Source: Alkalimonas sp. (GTDB lineage: Bacteria; Pseudomonadota; Gammaproteobacteria; Enterobacterales; Alteromonadaceae). Taken from it: a stretch of 5,344 nt of DNA. The DNA is taken from contig JAIUMG010000233.1 of assembly GCA_022565655.1 (NCBI GenBank), forward strand, positions 1-5,344. Reading direction: 5' to 3'. Shown here in pieces: positions 1-5,109 of this stretch (the stretch's first letter is position 1; each line of letters opens with the position of its first letter). Under the pieces are notes generated by a model. The model saw only the letters and a list, made by a program, of their open reading frames with translations, did no database searches and was not told the origin of the DNA. The translations under genes and the position numbers were made by a program.

Positions 1-1071
1 GGCAAATGCCAGACAGACCACCACCAAGACAGCAAAATAGCCGACCAGCTTGGGACGGAAAATATGGGTTTGTTTACCCTGCAGTCGATTTTCCGTGGTG
101 TAACTAATCAGGCCTTTCGGGTAGCCCATTTTTTCCATGGTATCGTCACAGGCATCAATGCAGGCACCGCAATTGATGCACTCGTATTGCAAGCCATTGC
201 GGATATCGATACCGGTCGGGCAGACATGGACGCAGAGGTTGCAGTCTATGCAGTCACCCAGGCCTTTCTCCTGATAGTCTTTATCTTTGCGGCTGCGCGG
301 CCCGCGAGTTTCTCCCCGCTTGGCATCATAACTGACCGTAAAGGTATCTTTATCGAACATAGCCGATTGAAAGCGGGCATACGGGCACATATGGGTACAC
401 ATGATTTCCCGCATCCAGCCGGCATTTCCATAGGTACAGAAGGTAAAAAACAACACGGCGAGAGTCGCCCAGAAGCCGGCTTGCAGCGTGAAGAAATTCA
501 AGACCAGTTGGTCAATGGGCGTGAAGTATCCGACGAACACCAGCGATGTGAGCAAGGCAAAAGCGACCCAACAAAGGTGCGTCAGAAACTTTTTGGTAAA
601 CTTCGCCGCACTCCAGGCTTGTTGATCGAGCTTCATACGCTGATTGCGACTGCCCTGAATTTTTTCTTCAAACCACATGAAAATAAAGGTCCAGACCGAT
701 TGCGGACACAAATAGCCGCACCAGACCCGGCCATAAAAGGTGGTAACAAAAAACAGTGCGTAGGCGGCGATAATAAACAGCCAGGCGAGAATGGTGAAAT
801 CCTGTGGCCATAAAGTCAGCGCGAAAATGGTAAATTTTTGCTCGGCAATATCCAGCAAGATGGCTTGCTCACCGTTATACCGCAGCCAGGGCAGCAGCAT
901 AAACAGCCCCATAAAGAAAAAGCCCATGTAGCGGCGCAGCATCTGGTGCAAGCCTTTAACGGCCCGGACATAGATACGATCACGCGAGGGGTAGCGGTTT
1001 GGCTGCCTGGGATCTGGCTTATGAAGTTGCACATCGACCGGAATGTTTTTCACATCAATTTTATCTGTCAC
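1..1071 (-). CDS. ccoG: Cytochrome c oxidase accessory protein CcoG (FixG/RdxA), 3' end off the window
   Basis: Polyferredoxin-type membrane protein needed for assembly of cbb3-type cytochrome oxidase; in Rhodobacter capsulatus the family was shown to reduce Cu(II) to Cu(I) for the oxidase copper centre. The 357 residues seen are the N-terminal part of a protein usually about 460-490 long; the Ig-like C-terminal domain lies off the left edge. In order: a cytoplasmic N-terminus with RDRIYVRAVKG near 31-40, hydrophobic segments near 48-63, 91-111, 161-181 and 196-213, the family motif CGYLCPQ (C118, C122), CTHMCP (C225, C229), then two [4Fe-4S] ferredoxin motifs, CIDCNLCVHVCP (C274, C277, C280, C284) and CINCGACIDAC (C298, C301, C304, C308), and the start of a further membrane helix from about 344. 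I chose GTG at 1071 because GAGG sits 5 nt upstream and the following VTDKIDVKNIP matches the family N-terminus. An in-frame ATG at 1095 lacks a Shine-Dalgarno and lies almost on the predicted transcription start. Confidence 0.95.
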   Translation of the reverse strand, partial: MTDKIDVKNIPVDVQLHKPDPRQPNRYPSRDRIYVRAVKGLHQMLRRYMGFFFMGLFMLLPWLRYNGEQAILLDIAEQKFTIFALTLWPQDFTILAWLFIIAAYALFFVTTFYGRVWCGYLCPQSVWTFIFMWFEEKIQGSRNQRMKLDQQAWSAAKFTKKFLTHLCWVAFALLTSLVFVGYFTPIDQLVLNFFTLQAGFWATLAVLFFTFCTYGNAGWMREIMCTHMCPYARFQSAMFDKDTFTVSYDAKRGETRGPRSRKDKDYQEKGLGDCIDCNLCVHVCPTGIDIRNGLQYECINCGACIDACDDTMEKMGYPKGLISYTTENRLQGKQTHIFRPKLVGYFAVLVVVCLAFA

Positions 1072-1104
1072 ACGAACCTCGATCCTGGGGTGCATCGGAT
1101 GCAC

Positions 1105-1112
1105 AGTATACC
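1105..1112 (-). promoter_or_regulatory. Candidate extended -10 promoter of ccoG
   Basis: Read on the minus strand, TATACT (1110-1105) is one mismatch from the -10 consensus and is preceded by TGG, giving the extended -10 form TGnTATAmT. There is no good -35 hexamer at 16-18 bp, which is usual for extended -10 or activator-dependent promoters. Transcription would start near 1098, giving a leader of about 27 nt before GTG 1071. This is a sequence match only. Confidence 0.45.
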
Positions 1113-1135
1113 ATTTCAGATTATGATTTTGTGCT

Positions 1136-1149
1136 TTGTTGAGGAACAA
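1136..1149. promoter_or_regulatory. Candidate FNR/ANR-type binding site upstream of ccoG
   Basis: TTGTT-GAGG-AACAA is a perfect 5+5 inverted repeat with the 4-bp spacer of the FNR/ANR box (TTGAT-N4-ATCAA), matching 8 of 10 defined positions. Its centre is about 44 bp upstream of the predicted ccoG start site, close to but not exactly the -41.5 of class II FNR activation. Genes of cbb3 oxidase assembly are commonly under FNR/ANR control, so the context fits. An 8/10 match alone is expected about twice by chance in a window this long, so support comes from position and symmetry. Confidence 0.35.
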
Positions 1150-1170
1150 CCGCTTTTCATAATCACTGAC

Positions 1171-1200
1171 AAGACAGATGTCGATCGGATCAGGTATCAT
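1171..1200 (+). promoter_or_regulatory. Weak sigma-70-like promoter candidate for the 1234-1599 gene
   Basis: AAGACA (1171-1176, 4/6 to the -35 consensus) and TATCAT (1195-1200, 5/6 to the -10 consensus) are separated by 18 bp. Transcription would start near 1207, about 27 nt before ATG 1234. The match is modest and only position supports it. Confidence 0.25.
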
Positions 1201-1233
1201 GCCAGCATCGGTTATTTGATGAAGAACCTAACA

Positions 1234-1599
1234 ATGAAAAAACTGCTGCTGATACTACTGGTGATTTTATTGCTGGCGACTTTTTCCGATCATCCTCGTA
1301 TCAGCCCATACAAAGAGCAGTTGTATGGTTGGCTGGTCAGCTTTGCTGGCTCTGCCAGTCGGGCAGGCGAAGCTCAGGCATTACGAAATGTCGATAATCT
1401 GTTTCAACAGCTAGGCCGTGAGTTAGGCGAAGGTCAGCGGGCCCAGCTCAGCAAAGCGGCATCTTCAAAAGAGGAGCTGTTGAAGTTTCGTCAGCGATAT
1501 TGCATCGATCGCGATTTTAATCCCTTACTTTTTGGTGAGCCACTGAGCAAAGCTTGTAGCATTATCGAAAGCCAGTATGACATGCTGACGCGGAACTAA
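1234..1599 (+). CDS. Small exported or membrane-anchored protein of unknown function
   Basis: I do not recognise this 121-residue protein. It begins MKK followed by an unbroken hydrophobic run (residues 4-17, Leu/Ile/Val/Ala), so it is either a signal peptide or a single N-terminal membrane anchor. No clear A-x-A cleavage site is visible, which slightly favours an anchor. The rest (about 19-121) is soluble, probably helical, and on the periplasmic side. It has two cysteines, C90 and C108, in the conserved-looking stretch RYCIDRDFNPLLFG and in SKACSIIESQY; in the periplasm these could form a disulfide. I chose ATG 1234, with weak GAAG at 1221-1224, over in-frame ATG 1219, which has no ribosome-binding site; the reading frame stays open far upstream, but only from here does it look coding. 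It is divergent from ccoG and 41 bp ahead of DUF3010, so co-transcription with the latter is possible. Confidence 0.75.
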   Translation: MKKLLLILLVILLLATFSDHPRISPYKEQLYGWLVSFAGSASRAGEAQALRNVDNLFQQLGRELGEGQRAQLSKAASSKEELLKFRQRYCIDRDFNPLLFGEPLSKACSIIESQYDMLTRN

Positions 1600-1601
1600 G
1601 C

Positions 1602-1615
1602 TTGAGGTACATCAA
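1602..1615. promoter_or_regulatory. FNR/ANR-like palindrome in front of the DUF3010 gene
   Basis: TTGAG-GTAC-ATCAA matches 9 of the 10 defined positions of the FNR/ANR box. It lies 3 bp after the preceding stop codon and its centre is only about 32 bp before ATG 1641. That is too close for standard class II activation of the downstream gene, so if real it would more likely repress or block read-through. By simple arithmetic a 9/10 match is expected about 0.2 times by chance in this window. Confidence 0.3.
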
Positions 1616-1640
1616 ATAAACTTGATAGACGGAGACTACA

Positions 1641-2069
1641 ATGCGTGTTTGTGGCGTAGAGATAAAAAGCAATGAAGCCATTATCTGCCTGATGGTATTG
1701 GATCAGGGGCTGTTTGAACTGCCGGATTGTCGTCAGCAGCGCTTTGCTCTGTTGCAGGACAAAGATGCAGAGTCGGTACAGAAGTTTCAATTTACCCTGA
1801 AAAAGTTTCTGCAGGATTACCGGGTAGAAAAAGTGGTGATTCGGGAGCGCCCGCAAAAAGGCAAGTTTGCCGGTGGGGCCATTGGGTTCAAGATAGAAGC
1901 AGCCTTGCAGTTGATTGAAGGTATCGAGGTACAACTGATGTCTGGTACTCAGGTCAAAGAGCAGTTAAGCCGTCACCCGTTACCGATAGATTTTAAAGCA
2001 ACTGGTTTAAAAGGCTTTCAGCAGGGAGCTTTTGACATTGCTTATGCCTGCTTAAGCCAGCAGTTGTAA
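1641..2069 (+). CDS. DUF3010 family protein, probable RNase H/RuvC-like fold
   Basis: A 142-residue protein that I recognise as DUF3010 (Pfam PF11215), a small gammaproteobacterial family of unknown function. Family-typical segments are the N-terminal strand MRVCGVEIK (residues 1-9), the central KVVIRERPQKGKFAGGAIGFKIEAALQLI (64-92) and NPLPIDF-like HPLPIDFKATGLKGFQQ (112-128). The strand-acid-strand pattern and the acidic residues E7, E69 and D132 are placed as in RNase H-like/RuvC-like proteins; assigning them as metal ligands is my inference. Length is normal for the family and nothing is missing. The start is well supported by GGAG at 1631-1634, 6 nt before ATG. It follows the small exported-protein gene by 41 bp and converges on the RHH gene with a gap of only 5 bp, with no obvious terminator between. 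Confidence 0.88.
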   Translation: MRVCGVEIKSNEAIICLMVLDQGLFELPDCRQQRFALLQDKDAESVQKFQFTLKKFLQDYRVEKVVIRERPQKGKFAGGAIGFKIEAALQLIEGIEVQLMSGTQVKEQLSRHPLPIDFKATGLKGFQQGAFDIAYACLSQQL

Positions 2070-2074
2070 TTGAG

Positions 2075-2431
2075 CTAGCTGCCTGACCGGGTTTTTTCCG
2101 GCGGTGGTGTCACCGGTTCAACCACGACATCTGGCCTGGTGCTGGTTTGCTGGATGGCTTGCAAGACCAGATGTCGCACAATCTTAGATTTGGCTTCTCC
2201 AGTCAGTTCACTTAGCTGGTTCAGTGCTTCAATTGCTTCAGGGCTTAAGGTGAAGGTGGCATGGCGCATCGGCAAGCGCGGGCCTTGCTCTTCATCCGGC
2301 AATTGCTGGCGCAAACTCACGACCTTGGGCAACCCCATGGCATAGTTGTTTGCATCTTCTATAAAGTCGTCTACGCTGACTTTTGGTTTTTCAGACGGCG
2401 TAGACTTTTTTCTCAGATCCCTCAGACCCAT
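2075..2431 (-). CDS. Small ribbon-helix-helix protein, likely DNA-binding partner of ParA
   Basis: A 118-residue protein. Residues about 57-95 look like a ribbon-helix-helix (CopG/MetJ-type) domain: the strand RHATFTLS, helix PEAIEALNQLSELTG, a turn, and a second helix from AKSKIVRHLVLQAIQQ. The first 55 residues are polar and probably flexible, with a basic start (R4, R7, K8, K9); the tail is Pro-rich. In plasmid type Ib partition systems (ParG, omega and others) the centromere-binding protein is a small RHH protein with a flexible basic N-terminus that stimulates its ParA. The gene follows the ParA gene and overlaps its end by 41 bp, so the two are surely co-transcribed and probably translationally coupled; no strong Shine-Dalgarno precedes ATG 2431. 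It could instead be only an autorepressor of the operon. The RHH call is by pattern, with no direct family match recognised. Confidence 0.82.
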   Translation of the reverse strand: MGLRDLRKKSTPSEKPKVSVDDFIEDANNYAMGLPKVVSLRQQLPDEEQGPRLPMRHATFTLSPEAIEALNQLSELTGEAKSKIVRHLVLQAIQQTSTRPDVVVEPVTPPPEKTRSGS

Positions 2432-3086
2432 CTTCTTGTATCGCCTTCATCGACAACAGTTCAGTAATCATATCGCGAATTTCAACAGCAGCCTTACCCT
2501 GGGGGTCTATATCCATCACGGATAAGCCCTTTTCTTCGCTATCATCGTATATATTGCGGCTGTAGGTAATGGACTCAAGCACCCGTAAATTAAACGATTT
2601 GCAGACCTCTTTGGCATCCAGAATTCGGTTCGCCTGGTTGGGCAGCGATGGGCACTGAGTCATCACGCAGCCAACAATCATCTCTGGGTTGACTACATTA
2701 CAGGCACTGACCAGATCTTCAAGATGTTCCAGTGTTTTTAAATCACGACGCTTGGGGCGCAAAGGCAGCAATACATGGCTGGCAACCACCATGGCAGAGC
2801 GCAAAGCCACGCTATCCTGGCCACCGCAATCGACCACCACTACATCGTAGTGCATTTCCAGGCTCTTTAACTCATAACGGATTTTGCCGTACATCTGCAC
2901 GCAGTTAATCCAGGGGAGCTCGGAATCCAGATGACGCTCTTGCACCCAATCGGATGTTGTCCGCTGGGGGTCGCAGTCTACCAGCATCACATTGGCTTGT
3001 TTTTCCCGGGTAAAATATACTGCGATATTCTGTGCTAAGCAGCTTTTACCGCTTCCGCCTTTCTCACCACCGACCAACAGAATCAT
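2391..3086 (-). CDS. parA: ParA-family ATPase, small type Ib-like form
   Basis: A 231-residue cytoplasmic ATPase of the ParA/Soj/MinD group, which forms nucleoid- or membrane-bound gradients that move DNA or protein cargo. Visible motifs are the deviant Walker A KGGSGKS (residues 9-15, with signature lysine K9 and K14), the switch I/Walker A' LVDCDPQ (D38, D40), and Walker B DVVVVDCGG (D86) followed by QDSVALRSAMVVA, typical of plasmid/phage-type ParA. There is no N-terminal HTH, and the length is in the type Ib range, whose partners are usually RHH proteins, as encoded next. I chose ATG 3086 because GAGG lies 8 nt upstream and the Walker A lysine then falls at residue 9; a TTG at 3107 would add seven residues without a ribosome-binding site. 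A possible -10 (TATACT, 3148-3143 on the minus strand) lies upstream. The cargo is not evident from the sequence. Confidence 0.93.
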   Translation of the reverse strand: MILLVGGEKGGSGKSCLAQNIAVYFTREKQANVMLVDCDPQRTTSDWVQERHLDSELPWINCVQMYGKIRYELKSLEMHYDVVVVDCGGQDSVALRSAMVVASHVLLPLRPKRRDLKTLEHLEDLVSACNVVNPEMIVGCVMTQCPSLPNQANRILDAKEVCKSFNLRVLESITYSRNIYDDSEEKGLSVMDIDPQGKAAVEIRDMITELLSMKAIQEDGSEGSEKKVYAV

Positions 3087-3367
3087 CAGCCTATCCTCAT
3101 TTAGCAAATACCAGAATGTCGTTCCAAAGGAGACGATTTTTCAGTATAGGTCGGAACAAGCTACTTTGCGAGAAACTGCTAACAAAATTACCGATTAAAA
3201 GGTTTTTTGAGAGACGTATAGCGGCTGATGGCCCGAAAAACGCTGTCGATTTGATTGATGTGTACCCAATGTAACTAAATGCACAAAAAACATCCTGAAG
3301 TGGTTTGCTGTTCGGCGAAAAATGAGTATTCTGTTTAGCTCTGTTCTTGGTGAGGTAGTTTGTTAAC
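3087..3367. other. Divergent intergenic region between parA and the KfrA-like gene
   Basis: This 281-bp stretch carries no convincing gene; short open frames across it have no ribosome-binding sites and overlap both flanking genes. It should hold two divergent promoters. For parA the best -10 is TATACT (3148-3143, minus) with a poor -35. For the coiled-coil gene the best pair is TTGCTG (3305-3310) and TATTCT (3327-3332), 16 bp apart, also weak. Three degenerate copies of GGTA-n(0-2)-TTTG-Y-TA occur: minus strand 3112-3100, minus strand 3192-3177, and plus strand 3354-3368. The last contains the perfect palindrome TGTTAACA (3361-3368) that overlaps the start codon. CTGTTY recurs at 3308, 3331 and 3341. 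In type Ib partition loci the centromere is commonly upstream of parA, so this is where one would expect it. I see no clean tandem iteron array. Confidence 0.5.
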
Positions 3368-3368
3368 A
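3354..3368 (+). repeat. Degenerate repeat/palindrome at the KfrA-like gene start (copy of a three-member motif)
   Basis: GGTAGTTTGTTAACA resembles minus-strand GGTAATTTTGTTAGCA (3192-3177, one-base indel plus two changes) and GGTATTTGCTAAA (3112-3100). The three lie at the kfrA-like start, in mid gap, and at the parA ribosome-binding region. The core TGTTAACA here is a perfect 8-bp palindrome covering the first base of the start codon, a place where an autorepressor could block translation or transcription. The region is A+T-rich, so chance similarity is possible. Confidence 0.3.
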
Positions 3369-5071
3369 TGGCAAATTATAGTGAAGTAAAAGCAGTCTGC
3401 GAACGTTTACAACGTGAAGGCAAAGCAATCAATCTGGATGTGTTGGCTAAGCATCTGGATGGCAGCCGTTCCAGTATTGTGGTGCACTTTGATCATTGGT
3501 GCAGCGAGCAAGAGTATTCGCCTTCATCACCTGATACGCTAGCCAGAGCTCAGCATGCAGCTTCCGCTGCAGCGCCTGCCAACCGCGATAAGCTATCCAA
3601 TGCAAAAGAGCACTTAACTCAGCTCACTGATAAAGTGCCTGGTTCGTTGAGCCGGGTGTTTAAGTTTAGTAAGCAAATGATTAAAGGCGACAAACCAGGC
3701 CTTGCTCAAGGTGATGGTCAGCAGGGTACTGCTGAGTCAAGCAGCGAGCTGCAAGAGGTTGCTCACCACAAAGCAGAGGACACTCAGCCTCAGGTTGCGC
3801 AGTCTGAAGCCAGCCCACAAAAAGAGCCAGACCAGCCAAAGGTAGAGACCATGGTAAAAAGCGACGCAACTCAGCCTACACCGCCAACTAAAAAAGAGGC
3901 TCCAGCAGCGACCGGGCAATCTGAAACACCAGCAAGCAGCAGCTCAGAGCTGGTGTTGGAGCTAGAGCAGCAAATAGAGATACTGCAGCAAGAACAGGAA
4001 GAATTGCTGTTTGAACTAAAGCTTCAGCGTGATAAAGCTAAAGAGTTGACGGAAGAAAGTACGGATTTGCACCAGCAATTCACGGATGCGCAACAAGCGG
4101 CTATCCAGCGCCAGAAGGCTCTGAATGAAGTTCAGGAAAAAATTGTTGCCCAACAAAATGAGTTAAACCGGTTAAATGATCTGGTCGCAGAGCTGGAACA
4201 ACAGCGCCATGAAGCCCAGCAAGCGAAGCGACAAGGGGATGAACAATATGAGTTGTTGGCTCAGAAGGTTGATGCGCTACAATTGGCCAATGCTGAGCTG
4301 AAATCAGGTGCTGATGCCAAGCAGTCTAAAAGCTTAAAATTGACTGAGCAAAAGCTGGAGCAGGCGCAGCAGGAGTTAGTCCAGCTGAATGCCAAAATTC
4401 CTGAGCTGGAACAACAGCTGCAAAAAGCAGAGCAGGCGCGAGCGTCTTTTCAGGAAAAGTACGATGCTCAGTTACGCGAGCAGAAAACACTGGAAGATAA
4501 GCTGAAGGCGCGACAAGAGCGCTACTCAGAGCAAGAAGCTGTTTTGTCTAAGTTGGAAAAAGAGCGCGATGAAGCAAAAAAAGAAGCCAACGAACTGCAG
4601 AATACCATTGCTGAGTTGCAGCAGGCGATGCAGGAGCAAACTGAGCAAATTAAGCAATTGAGCTCGCAGCTGCCGGAAATGCGTTCGCAACAAGAGTTTG
4701 CCGAGCAAGAGCAGGAATTAAAACGTCTGCGTTCTCGCCTACCGGTAATGGAGAGTAAAATTGCGCATTTGCAAAACACCAATACCATGCTGAAAGAGCA
4801 GAGTGAAGTGACTTCAAGCCACCAGGCACGGCAGCGCGAAACCATTAAGCTACAGCGAGATGAAAACAAGCAGCTGCGAGAAGCTCAGCAGCAATTTGAA
4901 CAGGAACGAGAACAATTGAAACAACGCTGCAGTAAGCTGGAAGAGCAATTGAGTTTTGTCAAAGGCAATACCACGTCAACGGTTGAGCGTTTAACCCTGT
5001 CGAACCAGCAGGCACAGCAAAAAATTAAAGCCTTAGAGCAGCAGCTGAAAACGATGAGTGAGGCAGATTAA
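3368..5071 (+). CDS. KfrA-like DNA-binding protein with very long coiled coil
   Basis: A 567-residue soluble protein in three parts. Residues 1-50 (SEVKAVCERLQREGKAINLD..., then HLDGSRSSIVVHFDHW) look like the winged/HTH-type N-terminal domain of KfrA, the plasmid-encoded coiled-coil DNA-binding autorepressor of IncP and related plasmids. Residues 51-192 are a low-complexity Ala/Gln/Pro/Ser/Lys linker, with a more ordered patch at about 71-107 (NRDKLSNAKEHLTQLTDKVPGSLSRVFKF). Residues 193-567 are almost uninterrupted Gln/Glu/Lys/Leu heptad sequence, a coiled coil with a probable hinge at 312-321 (KSGADAKQSK). A motif [QR]L-x3-[VIL]-P occurs at 85, 339, 430 and 453. Start ATG 3368 has GAGG 12 nt upstream, a long spacing. 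KfrA proteins of IncP plasmids are about 310-345 residues, so this one is much longer. It is divergent from parA. KfrA homology is limited to the N-terminus; SMC-like or other scaffold roles are alternatives. Confidence 0.85.
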   Translation: MANYSEVKAVCERLQREGKAINLDVLAKHLDGSRSSIVVHFDHWCSEQEYSPSSPDTLARAQHAASAAAPANRDKLSNAKEHLTQLTDKVPGSLSRVFKFSKQMIKGDKPGLAQGDGQQGTAESSSELQEVAHHKAEDTQPQVAQSEASPQKEPDQPKVETMVKSDATQPTPPTKKEAPAATGQSETPASSSSELVLELEQQIEILQQEQEELLFELKLQRDKAKELTEESTDLHQQFTDAQQAAIQRQKALNEVQEKIVAQQNELNRLNDLVAELEQQRHEAQQAKRQGDEQYELLAQKVDALQLANAELKSGADAKQSKSLKLTEQKLEQAQQELVQLNAKIPELEQQLQKAEQARASFQEKYDAQLREQKTLEDKLKARQERYSEQEAVLSKLEKERDEAKKEANELQNTIAELQQAMQEQTEQIKQLSSQLPEMRSQQEFAEQEQELKRLRSRLPVMESKIAHLQNTNTMLKEQSEVTSSHQARQRETIKLQRDENKQLREAQQQFEQEREQLKQRCSKLEEQLSFVKGNTTSTVERLTLSNQQAQQKIKALEQQLKTMSEAD

Positions 5072-5082
5072 ATCAACATGAA

Positions 5083-5104
5083 GAAGCGGGCCAAGGCCCG
5101 CTTC
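5083..5104. terminator. Bidirectional hairpin terminator
   Basis: GAAGCGGGCC and GGCCCGCTTC form a perfect 10-bp stem around AA, so in RNA the loop opens to at least four bases. It lies 11 bp after the stop of the coiled-coil gene and 5 bp after the stop of the minus-strand GlyGly-CTERM gene, so it can serve both convergent genes. The trailing sequences are A/T-rich (ATAAATTAAT on plus, TTCATGTTGATTT on minus) but have no long U-run in either direction. Confidence 0.8.
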
Positions 5105-5109
5105 ATAAA

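Noticed and set aside
64..813. Long plus-strand open frame of about 249 codons
   Set aside because: It is antisense to ccoG, whose minus-strand translation has four cysteine motifs and membrane helices; the plus-strand product has no recognisable feature.
838..1233. Upstream extension of the 1234-1599 gene to an ATG at 838
   Set aside because: The extension overlaps ccoG antisense and does not look coding; the Lys-Lys plus hydrophobic start at 1234 is a natural N-terminus.
2085..2115. CCGG-T6-CCGG and CGGTG-GTGT-CACCG hairpins near the convergent DUF3010/RHH stops
   Set aside because: The T-run is in the loop rather than after the stem, stems are only 4-5 bp, and the sequence codes for the RHH tail; not a credible terminator.
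3121..3156. GTTCC (3121-3125) and GGAAC (3152-3156) flanking the possible parA -10
   Set aside because: Placement is suggestive, with arms 31 bp apart, but only 5 bp pair and the symmetry stops at once on both sides; too weak to call an operator.
3308..3346. CTGTTY repeats at 3308, 3331 and 3341 as a centromere iteron array
   Set aside because: Only 6 bp, irregular spacing (23 and 10 bp) and no flanking conservation; not enough for an array.
3097..3369. 90-codon minus-strand open frame across the parA/KfrA-like gap
   Set aside because: No ribosome-binding site, low-complexity composition, no domain, and it would occupy the only promoter region of both neighbours.
4522..4869. Cys/Ser-rich minus-strand open frame of 115 codons
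   Set aside because: It is the antisense reflection of Gln/Glu/Leu codons (CAG, GAG, CTG) of the coiled-coil gene.
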